The position numbers and the translations under genes are program-made. From positions 1-64,000 of the forward strand of contig NZ_JAMFKN010000009.1 of the NCBI RefSeq assembly GCF_023487995.1: a DNA stretch of 64,000 nt, in the 5' to 3' direction. The DNA comes from Thermohalobaculum sediminis (GTDB lineage: Bacteria > Pseudomonadota > Alphaproteobacteria > Rhodobacterales > Rhodobacteraceae). How positions within the stretch are numbered: the stretch's first letter is position 1; every line of letters begins with the position of its first letter. Positions 21,210 through 30,258 of the stretch are shown here, piece by piece. The notes under the pieces are model-generated. The model was not told where the DNA came from, did no database searches, and saw nothing but the letters and a program-made list of their open reading frames with translations.

Positions 21210-21505
21210 GCCTCGCCCCCGTTCACCCGCTCCTTCATGATGTGCGACGGGCGGAACACAAGCACGCGGCGCGGCTCGATCGGGACTTCCTCGCCGGTCT
21301 TGGGGTTTCGGCCCATGCGGGCGCCCTTTTCACGGACGGTGAAGGTGCCGAAGGAGGAAATCTTGACATGCTCGCCGCGGACCAGCGCGTCCGAGATCTG
21401 CCCGAGGATGCTCTCGACCATCTCGGCCGATTCGTTGCGCGACAGACCGATCTCGCGATAGACCGCCTCGCTCAAGTCAGACCGGGTCAGCGTGTTGCCT
21501 GCCAT
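21206..21505 (-). CDS. ihfA: Integration host factor subunit alpha
   Basis: 99-residue HU/IHF-fold protein that bends DNA as a heterodimer with IhfB. The alpha-subunit signature is present: [44 protein letters not shown] and [19 protein letters not shown], with the intercalating Pro in the beta arm (NPKTGE). It lies downstream of fabH on the same strand with its own likely promoter in between. IHF is a known regulator of Rhodobacter photosynthesis and hydrogenase genes, which may link it to the right end of this window (inference). Confidence 0.95.
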   Translation of the reverse strand: MAGNTLTRSDLSEAVYREIGLSRNESAEMVESILGQISDALVRGEHVKISSFGTFTVREKGARMGRNPKTGEEVPIEPRRVLVFRPSHIMKERVNGGEA

Positions 21506-21550
21506 CGTCCCCTCCGATTATCAACGCCCGACACCCCGCGCCTTCTCGCG

Positions 21551-21580
21551 AGCATAGGACAGCCCGCGAAAACGAGTCAA
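21551..21580 (-). promoter_or_regulatory. Probable ihfA promoter
   Basis: On the minus strand TTGACT (21580-21575) and TATGCT (21556-21551) are separated by 18 bases and lie about 45 bases before the ihfA ATG. An inverted repeat agtca/tgact, 7 bases apart, overlaps the -35 and could be an operator. Recognised by eye only. Confidence 0.45.
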
Positions 21581-21646
21581 TGTCAATGACTTGTGCTGCG
21601 ATGCGAAAGCGGTGCCCGAGGAAGGCGCCGGACCGCCCCGCCGCGC

Positions 21647-22624
21647 CTACCAGCGCATCAGCGCCGATCCCCAGGCAAGCCCCCCGCCGATGCCTTCCAT
21701 CAGCAGCAGATGGCCGGCGCGGATGCGCCCGTCGGCCACCGCGGTGGAGAGCGCGAGCGGGATCGAGGCGGCCGAGGTGTTGCCGTGATCGTCGACCGTG
21801 ACGACCACCTTTTCCATCGGGATACCGGCCCGCTTGGCGGTCGATTCGATGATGCGGATGTTCGCCTGGTGGGGGACGATCCAGTCCACCTCGGTGCTGG
21901 TCACGCCCACCTTCTCCATCACCTCGTCGGCGACATCGGCGAGCTTCTGCACCGCGTGGCGGAACACCTCGCGCCCCTCCATCTTGAGGACGCCCGCGTC
22001 GCGCGTCGACGACGGCCCGCCCGAGACGTAGAGGATGCGGTTGTGCGCCCCGTCGGAATGCAGGCATGTGCCCAGCACGCCGCGGTCCGCTGGCGTGCCC
22101 GCGCCGATGCCGCCCTCCAGCACAACAGCCCCCGCGCCGTCCCCGAACAGCACGCAGGTCGAGCGGTCCTGCCAGTCGAGGATGCGCGAGAAGGTCTCGG
22201 CCCCGATCACCAGCACCCGCTCGGCCATGCCGCTGAGGATCAGGCCGTTCGCGTTGGCCAGCGCATAGATGAAGCCCGCGCAGACTGCCTGGATGTCGAA
22301 GGCATAGCCACGCCGCATGCCTAGCGCGTCCTGCACCCGCGTTGCGGTCGAGGGGAAGGTCTGGTCGGGCGTGGCGGTCGCCAGCACGATGGCGTCGAGA
22401 TCGTCTCCCGCCATGCCCGCCGCCGCGAGCGCGCGCTGCGCCGCCGCGATCGCGAGGTCCGAGGTCATCTCGTCCTCGGCCGCGATGTGGCGCCGCCGGA
22501 TGCCGGTGCGCGAGACGATCCACTCGTCCGAGGTGTCGAGCGTGTGCGCAAGTTCGGCGTTGGTCACCACCCGCTCGGGCAGGTAGTGCCCGCAGCCCAC
22601 CGCCCGGCTCCGCAGAACGCTCAT
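21647..22624 (-). CDS. fabH: 3-oxoacyl-[ACP] synthase III
   Basis: 325-residue KAS III that condenses acetyl-CoA with malonyl-ACP to begin fatty-acid synthesis. The catalytic triad is visible: Cys115 in [13 protein letters not shown], His252 in [10 protein letters not shown] and Asn282 in [15 protein letters not shown]. The start overlaps the plsX stop by 4 bases (ATGA), forming the usual plsX-fabH pair. Confidence 0.96.
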   Translation of the reverse strand: MSVLRSRAVGCGHYLPERVVTNAELAHTLDTSDEWIVSRTGIRRRHIAAEDEMTSDLAIAAAQRALAAAGMAGDDLDAIVLATATPDQTFPSTATRVQDALGMRRGYAFDIQAVCAGFIYALANANGLILSGMAERVLVIGAETFSRILDWQDRSTCVLFGDGAGAVVLEGGIGAGTPADRGVLGTCLHSDGAHNRILYVSGGPSSTRDAGVLKMEGREVFRHAVQKLADVADEVMEKVGVTSTEVDWIVPHQANIRIIESTAKRAGIPMEKVVVTVDDHGNTSAASIPLALSTAVADGRIRAGHLLLMEGIGGGLAWGSALMRW

Positions 22625-23724
22625 TCATCGGCTCCTTGCTCGTCTGCATTCCGGCCAGCCTGCTGGGCGCGGTCCTCGGCAGTCAGGGTGTTGATCCGGG
22701 TCAGCCGCTGCTCGACGCCGGTGGCGAAATCGGTCGAGGCCATCCGCGCGGCCAGCCGGACCGCGGCCTCGAAGCCCACGGCGTCGGCGCTGCCGTGGCT
22801 CTTGATGACCGCACCGTTCAAGCCGAGGAACACCCCTCCGTTGACCCGGCGCGGGTCGATCCGCCGCGCAAAGCGCTTGAGCGAGCCCATCGCGACCAGC
22901 GCGGCCAGCCGCGAGAGCACCGTGTGCCGGAAGGCGTCGCGCAGCCCCGCGCGGATGAAGGCGGCGGTGCCCTCGGCGGTCTTGAGCGCGACGTTGCCGG
23001 TGAAGCCGTCGGTCACGAACACGTCGACCCCGCTTGCGAACATCTGCGTGCCCTCGACGAATCCAACGCAGTCGAACGCCGACTCCGGCGCCTCGGCGGC
23101 CGCGGTCAGGATGCGCAGCGCCTCGCGCAGGTCGTCGCGGCCCTTGGTCGCCTCGGTGCCGACGTTGAGGATGCCGACGCGGGGCCGGGCCAGCCCGAAA
23201 TTGATCCGCGCGTATTCCGCGCCCATCACCGCGTATTGCACGAGGTTCCGCGCGTCCGCCCGGATGTCGGCGCCCATGTCGAGCACGATGTTATAGCCAT
23301 GCGGCGCGCTCGAGGGCCAGTGCACCGCGATGGCGGGGCGGTCGATTCCCGGCGCCTTTCGCAGCAGCAGCACCGACATCGCCATCAGCGCGCCGGTGTT
23401 GCCCGCCGAGACCGCCGCGCCCGCCTCGCCGCGCTTGACCGTCTCGATGGCGTTCCACATCGAGCTGCCGCGATGCTCGCGCAGCGCGCGCGAGGGCTTG
23501 TCGGCCATGCGCACGACATCGGCGGTGTGGCGCAGGTCGACCCGGCTGCGGAGCGCAGCGAACGAGCGCTTGCGCAGCAGCCGCGTCAGCGCCGCCTCGT
23601 CGCCATGCAGGATGAAGGAAAGGTCCGGCGCGCCGCGCAGCGCCCGGTTCAACCCACCGAGGACAGGAGCGGGCCCCTTGTCCCCCCCCATCGCATCAAC
23701 GGAGATCACGGTCGCGCGGGTCAT
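22621..23724 (-). CDS. plsX: Phosphate acyltransferase
   Basis: 367-residue PlsX that makes acyl-phosphate from acyl-ACP for phospholipid synthesis at the inner membrane. [12 protein letters not shown] marks the N-terminus; [28 protein letters not shown] and the [20 protein letters not shown] block follow. The ATG at 23724 is chosen because it gives the family N-terminus; a TTG nine codons upstream is unlikely. It lies downstream of rpmF and overlaps fabH. Confidence 0.95.
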   Translation of the reverse strand: MTRATVISVDAMGGDKGPAPVLGGLNRALRGAPDLSFILHGDEAALTRLLRKRSFAALRSRVDLRHTADVVRMADKPSRALREHRGSSMWNAIETVKRGEAGAAVSAGNTGALMAMSVLLLRKAPGIDRPAIAVHWPSSAPHGYNIVLDMGADIRADARNLVQYAVMGAEYARINFGLARPRVGILNVGTEATKGRDDLREALRILTAAAEAPESAFDCVGFVEGTQMFASGVDVFVTDGFTGNVALKTAEGTAAFIRAGLRDAFRHTVLSRLAALVAMGSLKRFARRIDPRRVNGGVFLGLNGAVIKSHGSADAVGFEAAVRLAARMASTDFATGVEQRLTRINTLTAEDRAQQAGRNADEQGADE

Positions 23725-23803
23725 TTCGCCTGTCGACTCAAAGGCCCGCAACGCCCCCTAGGGACGGCGGGCCAGAAGGCGCCGGAACACCCGGCCGTTG
23801 CGC

Positions 23804-24010
23804 TCAGGCGGCGTCTTCGTCGAGATCGACCTCGGCCGTCCGGGCCACGACCTCGCGGTCGCGGTAATGGCCGCAGGCGCCGCAGACGTGATGGGGCAGC
23901 TTGAGTTCGCCGCAGTTCGGGCACTCGTTCGACGCCACCGCCTTCAGCGCGTCGTGGCTGCGGCGCATCCCGCGCTTCGACCGCGTTTTCCGGTTCTGAG
24001 GGACTGCCAT
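23804..24010 (-). CDS. rpmF: 50S ribosomal protein L32
   Basis: 68-residue L32 beginning [20 protein letters not shown]. The zinc ribbon is complete, with Cys30, Cys33, Cys43 and Cys46. The acidic C-terminal tail (VDLDEDAA) is typical of Rhodobacteraceae. The order yceD-rpmF-plsX-fabH is strongly conserved. Confidence 0.96.
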   Translation of the reverse strand: MAVPQNRKTRSKRGMRRSHDALKAVASNECPNCGELKLPHHVCGACGHYRDREVVARTAEVDLDEDAA

Positions 24011-24184
24011 GATGTAACCTCTGCTCTTGTCGCACGGGCGCCCCGTCCGGGCGCGCGATGGGGCGGTGTGTCTGTCCGGCACGCAAGACAGCGGCGCGGG
24101 TCGGCGCCGGCCGCAGGCCATCCGGTGAACGAGACGCGGAAAATACTCGCTTTCGACGCCGGGGCAAGTGCTTTTTTCCGGCGG

Positions 24185-24775
24185 TCAATCGCTGTCTCCG
24201 CTCAGGCGCGCGCGCAGTCCCGCCAGCCCGGCGAAGGGCTTCTCGGCGGTCTCGTCGATCGGTGCCGCGCCCGGCGGCGTGCGCGAGACGGTTCCGAGCC
24301 CGGCGCCCGGCGCCCGCGGATAGGGGTCGATCGCGAGCGCAAGCTCCTCGACCAGCACCGCGCCGAGGTCGATCTCGTCGCCCAGCGGCTCGGGCGGCTC
24401 GTCGTCCTCGTCCTCGCCCGCCTCGCCCAGCGAGAGCGCGATCACGCCCGCTGCTTCGGCGCCCGGCTGGTAGCTGCGGGAGACGCGCGAATCGATCACG
24501 GTCTCGACCGGATCGAGGCTCACGACGCAGCGCTGCCCCACCCGGGCCCTCAGCCGCGCCTCGAGCCGCCAGCCCCGGCGCCCCTCGGGCGAGAGGCTGC
24601 CGGCAAGCGAGACATCGGCGAGCCAGTCGACATCGAGATGGCGCGCAAGCCGCACCAGCGTCTCGGCGTCCGGCACCAGCGCGACCGGGGTCTCGCCCTC
24701 GACGTCGAGCTTGCGCACGGGCAGGCGCATCGTCACGGGAAGCGGCGGGGCATCCGGCTCGGTGGGGGTGCTCAT
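24185..24775 (-). CDS. yceD: YceD/DUF177 family protein
   Basis: 196-residue DUF177 protein, the usual partner upstream of rpmF. Conserved features are the RLRARVGQRCVVSLDPVETV segment and the acidic block PEPLGDEIDLGAVLVEELAL followed by AIDPYPRAPGA. In plants and bacteria the family is linked to 23S rRNA accumulation; a ribosome role fits the neighbour rpmF. It is divergent from bamE across a 144-base spacer. Confidence 0.88.
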   Translation of the reverse strand: MSTPTEPDAPPLPVTMRLPVRKLDVEGETPVALVPDAETLVRLARHLDVDWLADVSLAGSLSPEGRRGWRLEARLRARVGQRCVVSLDPVETVIDSRVSRSYQPGAEAAGVIALSLGEAGEDEDDEPPEPLGDEIDLGAVLVEELALAIDPYPRAPGAGLGTVSRTPPGAAPIDETAEKPFAGLAGLRARLSGDSD

Positions 24776-24919
24776 TGGCGCTCTCCGTCTCCTGCATCGC
24801 AGCCGGCCGGGGGCGCGCCCGTGTTCCGCGCCGCGATCCGCCCCCTCCGGGCTAGCGCGTCGCTTGAAATTAGTCCAGACGCAGGGTAGGGGAAACAGCG
24901 TGGACGAGGGACCTGAGGC

Positions 24920-25375
24920 ATGACGCGGTTCGGACATCTTGCTTGCGCGACGGCCCTCGGGGTCACCCTCATCGGCTGCTCGCCGGTCATCAGCACGCAT
25001 GGCTATGCGCCGCCCGAGGAAGAGCTGTCCGAGATCGCCGTGGGCCAGGATACCCGCGGCTCGGTTCGCCGCAAGATCGGGCGTCCGGGGCTTGGCGGCG
25101 TGTTCACGGACGACGGGTGGTATTACGTCTCGACCACCGTCGAGCGGCTCACCTGGCACGAGCCGAAGGTGACAGACCGCCGCGTCGTCGCGATCCGGTT
25201 CGACCAGGCCGACACGGTCGCCGCGATCAACACCTACGGGCTCGAGGACGGGCGCGTGGTCGATCTCGAGACCCGCACCACGCCGACGCGCGGCAGCGAG
25301 CTGACGGTGCTCCAGCAGCTTCTGGGCAACATCGGCAACATCTCGGCCGAGCAGGTCATCAACGAACAGCAGTAG
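24920..25375 (+). CDS. bamE: Outer-membrane assembly lipoprotein BamE
   Basis: 151-residue SmpA/OmlA-fold lipoprotein of the BAM complex. The lipobox LIGC places the acylated Cys at residue 20. The BamE domain follows: ELSEIAVGQDTRGSVRRKIG, the RPGLGGVFTDDGWYYVSTTV block, and AIRFDQADTVAAINTYGLED. It is divergent from yceD, a layout shared with relatives. A TTGAAA at 24864-24869 may be a -35 box, but the -10 is weak. Confidence 0.92.
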   Translation: MTRFGHLACATALGVTLIGCSPVISTHGYAPPEEELSEIAVGQDTRGSVRRKIGRPGLGGVFTDDGWYYVSTTVERLTWHEPKVTDRRVVAIRFDQADTVAAINTYGLEDGRVVDLETRTTPTRGSELTVLQQLLGNIGNISAEQVINEQQ

Positions 25376-25398
25376 TAGGCGGTCGCCCCCGCGAGCGC

Positions 25399-26616
25399 TC
25401 AGGCCCGCGCGCGGACGCCCTCGCGCAGCACCAGCCAGATCAGCGCCGCCCCCGCCGCCGTCAGGAAGGGCAGCATCGCAAGGTTGACCGCCGACCAGCC
25501 GAAGGCGGCCATCAGCGCGCCCGAGCTGAAGGACGCGGCCGTCACCAGCCCCATGACCAGGAAGTCGTTGAGACCCTGAACCCGCGCGCGCTCCTCGGGC
25601 AGGTGGGCGCCGGCGAGCATCGTCGTCGCGCCGATGAAACCGAAGTTCCAGCCCACGCCCAGCAGGATCAGCGCCGCGGTGAAGTGCTCGATCTCGATCC
25701 CCGACAACGCGATCAACGCCGCCACGGCAAGGCAGGCCAGCCCCATCGCGATGACCCGCGGCGCGCCCAGCCGCGCGATCACCGAGCCGGTGAAGAAGCT
25801 TGGCCCGTACATCGCCAGCACGTGCAGCCGCACCACCCCGGCGGCGTCGGGCGTGCCGAAGCCGCAGCCGAGCATCGCCAGCGGCGTCGAGGTCATCACG
25901 AGGTTCATCAGCGCGTAGGACACCATGGCGCACAGCATCGCCACCACCACGCGCCGGTCGGCGAGGATCTCGCGCCACGGCCGCCCGGCGCGCTCGCCCC
26001 GCGGGCGCCGCGTGGGGGGGGGGATGTCGAGCAAAAGCACCGGCAGCACGCCCACGAGGTTGAGCACGATCACCGCGCGGTAGGCCCCGGCGAAGGGCAC
26101 GGGCTCCATCGCGTCCTGGAACCAGATAACCAGTTCGGGTCCCAGCAGCGCCGAGACGAGGCCCCCCGCCATGACGTAGCTGATCGCCTTCGGCCGGAAC
26201 GCGGGGCTTGCCATGTCGGCCGCGGCAAAGCGGTAGAAGTTGTGCCCCGACATGTAGATGCCGGTCAGCAGCGCCGCGCCGCAGAACAGCGCGAAGTCCT
26301 TCTGGCCGATCGCATGGACCGCCAGCGCGGCGCCCCCCGCGCCGGCGAGAGCGCCGATCAGGAAGCCGGTCCGCCGCCCCAGGCGCGCCATCAGCATGGA
26401 CATGATCGGCGCCGCCAGCATCGAGCCCATCACGGTCATCGAGATCGGCACCGTCGCCAGCGCCTTGTTCTCGGCCAGCATGGCGCCGACCAGACCGCCC
26501 AGGATGAAATGCACGGGCATCTGCGCACCCAGCACCGACTGCGCCCAGACGAGGATGGTGACCGCGCGACGCGCGCGGACGTCGTCATGCATCGGAGGGG
26601 CAACGGTGTCGGTCAT
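25399..26616 (-). CDS. MFS transporter
   Basis: 405-residue major facilitator protein with about 12 hydrophobic segments split 6+6 around a basic cytoplasmic loop (PPPTRRPRGERAGRPWREIL). The first-half signature MLMARLGRRTGFLIGALAGA follows TM2. Substrate cannot be told; the pattern resembles the uncharacterised YbfB/riboflavin-region MFS proteins of Rhodobacteraceae. It sits next to the nusB-ribH-ribB genes but is separated from nusB by 80 bases, so a link to riboflavin is only a possibility. Confidence 0.82.
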   Translation of the reverse strand: MTDTVAPPMHDDVRARRAVTILVWAQSVLGAQMPVHFILGGLVGAMLAENKALATVPISMTVMGSMLAAPIMSMLMARLGRRTGFLIGALAGAGGAALAVHAIGQKDFALFCGAALLTGIYMSGHNFYRFAAADMASPAFRPKAISYVMAGGLVSALLGPELVIWFQDAMEPVPFAGAYRAVIVLNLVGVLPVLLLDIPPPTRRPRGERAGRPWREILADRRVVVAMLCAMVSYALMNLVMTSTPLAMLGCGFGTPDAAGVVRLHVLAMYGPSFFTGSVIARLGAPRVIAMGLACLAVAALIALSGIEIEHFTAALILLGVGWNFGFIGATTMLAGAHLPEERARVQGLNDFLVMGLVTAASFSSGALMAAFGWSAVNLAMLPFLTAAGAALIWLVLREGVRARA

Positions 26617-26696
26617 GCGCGACGCTTAGTGTCTTCCGCGAGGCCACGCAATGCGACGCGTCTGCAGGGCAGGTTTGCGTCCGAAAGAGGGCCCGC

Positions 26697-27179
26697 TCAG
26701 CGCGGCGCCATATCGGCCGCGCGCACCTCGCGCGCCATGTGGTCGAGCACGGCGTTGACGAACTTCGCCTCCTTGCCCTCGGCGAAGAAGGCCTTGGCGA
26801 CATCGACATACTCGCCGATCGTCACCTTCGGCGGGATGTCGTGCCGGGCCATCAGCTCGTGCCCCGCGGCGCGGAACACCGCCCGCAGGGTCGCGTCGAT
26901 GCGGCCCAGCGGCCATTTCTCGACCAGCGCCCGGTCGGTGAGCTGGTCGATTGCGGCCTGCCGCGCCACCACCCCTTCGAGGATGTCGCGGAACAGGTCG
27001 ATATCGGCCTCGCGGTACTGCTCGCCGTCGATCTCGGCGCCCAGCCGATGGGTTTCGAACTCCCGCCGCACCGTCTTCCAGTCGGCGCCGCTCAGTTCCA
27101 TCTGATAGAGCGCCTGCACCGCCGCGAGGCGGGCGGCGGACCGCGCGAGGCGGGCTTCGGAATGCGCGCGCGAGGCCAT
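26697..27179 (-). CDS. nusB: Transcription antitermination factor NusB
   Basis: 160-residue all-helical NusB that with NusE binds boxA RNA in rRNA antitermination. Features are AARLAAVQALYQMELSG near the N-terminus, DRALVEKWPLGRIDATLRAV in the middle and GEYVDVAKAFFAEGKEAKFVNAVLD at the end. The start codon shares a base with the ribH stop (TGATG), and ribH-nusB linkage is widespread. Confidence 0.95.
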   Translation of the reverse strand: MASRAHSEARLARSAARLAAVQALYQMELSGADWKTVRREFETHRLGAEIDGEQYREADIDLFRDILEGVVARQAAIDQLTDRALVEKWPLGRIDATLRAVFRAAGHELMARHDIPPKVTIGEYVDVAKAFFAEGKEAKFVNAVLDHMAREVRAADMAPR

Positions 27180-27715
27180 CACGCGGTCCTCGTGCTGGCC
27201 GAGACGGCGGCGGTCATCACGTCGGCCTCGGGTCCCGCCGGGCCGCCGCGGAAGCGGCGCGCGAGGTCGATGAGGTGCACGGCCGCCGCCGCCGCGCCGC
27301 CGCCCTTGTCCATCTCGGCGGGGTTCGCCCGCGCCTCGGCCTGCGCCAGCGTCTCGCAGGTCAGGATGCCGTTGCCGATGCACAGGCCGCGCTCGACGCC
27401 AAGCAGCATCAGTCCGCGCGAGCTGTCGTTGCAGACCGTGTCGTAATGCGTCGTCTCTCCCCGGATCACGCAGCCGAGCGCGACATAGCCCTCGTATCGC
27501 CCGCTGTCGGCGGCGAGGCGGATCGCCGGAGGGATCTCGAGTGCGCCGGGAACCTCGACCGTCTCGGCCACCGCGCCCGCCTGCTCCAGCACGGCGCGCG
27601 CGCCCGACAGCAATCCGTCGGCGATGGCGCGGTAATAGGGCGCGACCACGATCAGCACGCGCGGCGCGGGGGCAAGGCGGGGCAGGGCGAGGCTGCCGGT
27701 CGCGGGTCCCGCCAT
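27179..27715 (-). CDS. ribH: 6,7-dimethyl-8-ribityllumazine synthase
   Basis: 178-residue lumazine synthase, the penultimate enzyme of riboflavin synthesis. VPGALEIPPAIRLAADSGRY and YVALGCVIRGETTHYDTVCN with SSRGLMLLGVERGLCIGNGIL are the family blocks; the catalytic His is in the THYD segment. It follows ribB by 3 bases and ends at nusB. Confidence 0.95.
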   Translation of the reverse strand: MAGPATGSLALPRLAPAPRVLIVVAPYYRAIADGLLSGARAVLEQAGAVAETVEVPGALEIPPAIRLAADSGRYEGYVALGCVIRGETTHYDTVCNDSSRGLMLLGVERGLCIGNGILTCETLAQAEARANPAEMDKGGGAAAAAVHLIDLARRFRGGPAGPEADVMTAAVSASTRTA

Positions 27716-27718
27716 GGC

Positions 27719-28837
27719 TCAGGCCCCCCGTCGCGGAATGGGCCGGGTCGCAACGATGGTGATGCCATAGCCATCGAGGCCCACGACCTTGGGCGCGGGC
27801 GAGTTCGACAGCATTTCCATCTCGGTGATGCCGAGGCTCAGCAGGATTTGCGCGCCCACGCCATACTGCCGAAGCTGCCGCGGCCCGGCGCCCGCTTTCG
27901 GCCGCAGCCGGTCGGACACCGCGGTGGGCGAGCTGTCGCGCAGCATCACCACCGCGCCGCGCCCCTCGGCCGCGATGGCGGCCATCGAGTCGGGCACCTG
28001 GCTCGCCCGCTCGGGGTTGAGCGCGATCACGTCCTCGAGCGGATCGAGCACATGCATCCGCACCAGCACCGGCCGGCCGTCGGCGACATCGCCCTTGATC
28101 AGCGCGTAATGCTCGGCGCCGTCGGGGGCGTCGCGGAACACCCTGAGACGCCAGGTGCCGCCGATCATCGAGGTGATCTCGGCCTCGTCCACCTCGTGGA
28201 CCAGGTTGTCGTGGCGCCGGCGATAGGCGATCAGGTCGGAAATCGTGCCGATCTTCAGCCCGTGGCGCTGGGCAAAGGCCACGAGATCCGGGAGCCGCGC
28301 CATCGAGCCGTCGTCCTTCATGATCTCGCAGATCACGCCGGCGGGCGTGAGCCCCGCCAGTCGGGCGATGTCGACCGCGGCCTCGGTATGCCCCGCGCGG
28401 ACCAGCACGCCGCCGTCCTTCGCCCGCAGCGGGAACACGTGGCCCGGCGTCGCGATGTCGGCGGGGGTGGAGCGCGGGTCGATCGCCACCGCAATCGTGC
28501 GAGCCCGGTCATGGGCCGAAATGCCGGTCGTGACGCCCTCGCGCGCCTCGATCGAAACCGTGAAGGCGGTCTCGTGCCGCGACTGGTTCGAGGGCGACAT
28601 CAGCGGCAGGCCCAGCGCGTCGACCCGCTCGCCCGGCATGGCGAGACAAATCAGTCCGCGCCCGTGCATCGCCATGAAGTTGATCGCATCCGGCGTCGCC
28701 ATCTGCGCCGGGATCAACAGGTCGCCCTCGTTCTCGCGGTCCTCGTGATCGACGAGGATCACCATGCGCCCGTTGCGCGCGTCCTCGATGATCTCGGCGA
28801 CGGGCGAGATGGCGTCGCTGTAGTCGGTGTCGGTCAT
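27719..28837 (-). CDS. ribB: 3,4-dihydroxy-2-butanone 4-phosphate synthase with degenerate GTP cyclohydrolase II-like domain
   Basis: 372 residues. Residues about 8-210 are a complete DHBP synthase (DHEDRENEGDL at 30-40, then GLICLAMPGERVDALGLPLM, RHETAFTVSIEAREGVTTGI and RAGHTEAAVDIARLAGL), turning ribulose 5-phosphate into the C4 unit of riboflavin. The C-terminal half aligns with GTP cyclohydrolase II by layout (VLVRMHVLDPLEDVIALN), but the zinc-binding Cys motif of RibA (C-x10-C-x-C type) is absent, so GCHII activity is unlikely. ATG at 28837 gives the family start. Separate ribA must lie outside the window. Confidence 0.9.
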   Translation of the reverse strand: MTDTDYSDAISPVAEIIEDARNGRMVILVDHEDRENEGDLLIPAQMATPDAINFMAMHGRGLICLAMPGERVDALGLPLMSPSNQSRHETAFTVSIEAREGVTTGISAHDRARTIAVAIDPRSTPADIATPGHVFPLRAKDGGVLVRAGHTEAAVDIARLAGLTPAGVICEIMKDDGSMARLPDLVAFAQRHGLKIGTISDLIAYRRRHDNLVHEVDEAEITSMIGGTWRLRVFRDAPDGAEHYALIKGDVADGRPVLVRMHVLDPLEDVIALNPERASQVPDSMAAIAAEGRGAVVMLRDSSPTAVSDRLRPKAGAGPRQLRQYGVGAQILLSLGITEMEMLSNSPAPKVVGLDGYGITIVATRPIPRRGA

Positions 28838-28970
28838 CGGTTCGGGGCTCCGGGATGGCAGCGTCTTGGCGAGGCACTTAACCCGGACGGAACGGGAATT
28901 CCAGAGGGCTACCGAAGCCCGGTCTGCTTGAACATCGAGAGAGCATCGCTCTGGCGGTGCGGCTCCGGCA

Positions 28971-29279
28971 TCATCCAACGCCAAGCACCCTGTCTGTATC
29001 AGTTGCCGAAATCAGAACCGCAACTGTCCACAGAAGCGCAGAGCCAAGTGCCGGCACGATACCCAGAAGCTTCTCGTGCATCGCAAGCTGTCGGCGATGG
29101 ATGATTGTGAATGACAGACTTATGATCGCCGCCAATGATGCGGCTCCATACCACCAGAACAAGAAGATGTAGCCTCGAAACCAAGGATCGGGTTCGGAAA
29201 ATAGAGCATGTATCGGGCCGGCAGCGAGACATAGAAACCACGCCACGGTCCCGCTGATCAATTTTTGCCGGATGGACAT
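28971..29279 (-). CDS. Small three-helix membrane protein, unknown function
   Basis: 102 residues with three likely membrane helices (about 6-27 SGTVAWFLCLAAGPIHALF, 37-62 YIFLFWWYGAASLAAIISLS, 73-93 GIVPALGSALLWTVAVLIS). Base composition is clearly lower in GC than the flanking rib genes, suggesting a late arrival. There is no Shine-Dalgarno; instead a perfect 12-base palindrome sits directly before the ATG (29281-29292). No homologue is recognised. It could be a real orphan or a chance frame in an AT-richer spacer. Confidence 0.5.
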   Translation of the reverse strand: MSIRQKLISGTVAWFLCLAAGPIHALFSEPDPWFRGYIFLFWWYGAASLAAIISLSFTIIHRRQLAMHEKLLGIVPALGSALLWTVAVLISATDTDRVLGVG

Positions 29280-29280
29280 G

Positions 29281-29292
29281 GTAACGCGTTAC
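29281..29292. promoter_or_regulatory. 12-bp perfect palindrome gtaacgcgttac
   Basis: A perfect dyad lies one base upstream of the start of the small membrane protein gene. Its size and symmetry suit an operator half-site pair for a dimeric regulator, but no regulator is identified. Confidence 0.35.
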
Positions 29293-29422
29293 TCGAATCC
29301 CGCAGAAGAACGTCGATCTGTATCAAATTTCTCGATGAAAGGGCAGAATACGCCGGTGCCGCACGTGACGGCGGCGGGGGACGTGAAGTGTGTGCGGGTG
29401 AGCGGCGGCTCGGCGCGCTGGC

Positions 29423-30022
29423 TCAGACCGCCTCCCGCAGCCGCGCCACGTAGCGTGCCATCAGGTCCACCTCGAGGTTGACCTCCGAGCCCTCGCCCTT
29501 GCCCCTCAGGCTCGTGATCTCCCAGGTGTGGGGGATGATGTTGACGCCGAAGCGCGCGCCCTCGACCTCGTTGATGGTGAGCGAGATGCCGTCGACCGCG
29601 ATCGAGCCCTTTTCGGCGATGAATTTCGCCAGACCCGCCGGCGCCTCGATGGTCACGCGGTGCGAGGCGCCCTCGGGCCGGATCGCCACGATCCGCCCCA
29701 GGCCGTCCACATGCCCCGACAGGATGTGCCCGCCCAGTTCGTCACCCACGCGCAGCGCGGGTTCGAGGTTCACGGCGTCGCCCGCGCGCCAGGCGCCCAG
29801 CGTGGTGCGTGCGCGCGTCTCGGCCGAGGCGTCGACCGCGAACCAGGTCCGTCCCTCGCGCGTGCCCTTGGCCACCACGGTCAGGCAGATGCCGTTGCAG
29901 GCGATCGAGGCGCCGATCTCGATCTGCCCCTCGGGCCGCGCGCAGCCGATCTCGAGCCGCGTGTCGCCCGCCTCCGAGACGGCGAGCACCTGGCCGACCT
30001 CGCGAACGATCCCGGTGAACAT
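29423..30022 (-). CDS. ribE: Riboflavin synthase, alpha subunit
   Basis: 199-residue riboflavin synthase made of two lumazine-binding repeats. The start is MFTGIVREVGQV. Repeat 1 contains IACNGICLTVVAKG and repeat 2 IAVDGISLTINEVEGARFGV; GGHILSGHVDGLGRI lies between. It joins two molecules of lumazine to make riboflavin. It is on the same strand as ribB-ribH, but the small membrane gene and 585 bases lie between it and ribB. I see no FMN riboswitch upstream. Confidence 0.95.
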   Translation of the reverse strand: MFTGIVREVGQVLAVSEAGDTRLEIGCARPEGQIEIGASIACNGICLTVVAKGTREGRTWFAVDASAETRARTTLGAWRAGDAVNLEPALRVGDELGGHILSGHVDGLGRIVAIRPEGASHRVTIEAPAGLAKFIAEKGSIAVDGISLTINEVEGARFGVNIIPHTWEITSLRGKGEGSEVNLEVDLMARYVARLREAV

Positions 30023-30258
30023 GCTGGGCTTCCTCCCGCTTTCGCCGCCGTTATCCGGCGGGCCAGCGATACCGTCTGGTTGGCCTTGCGACAAGCCCCG
30101 CGGGGTTCGCATAGGGCCCGGACTGTTGCATCGCGGCTCTGGGCGCGGCATCGCGATTGGTCTAGTGTCGGCCTCGCGCGCGGCCCGGGGGGCGATGTAG
30201 CCGACGCGCCGCGTGCCAACGACAGACCCGATCCGGGGCCGGAGCAGGAGAGCGAGGG

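Noticed and set aside
30023-30258. Possible FMN riboswitch upstream of ribE
   Set aside because: The conserved RFN helices and loop sequences could not be found on the minus strand; only a small cgccg/cggcg hairpin is seen.
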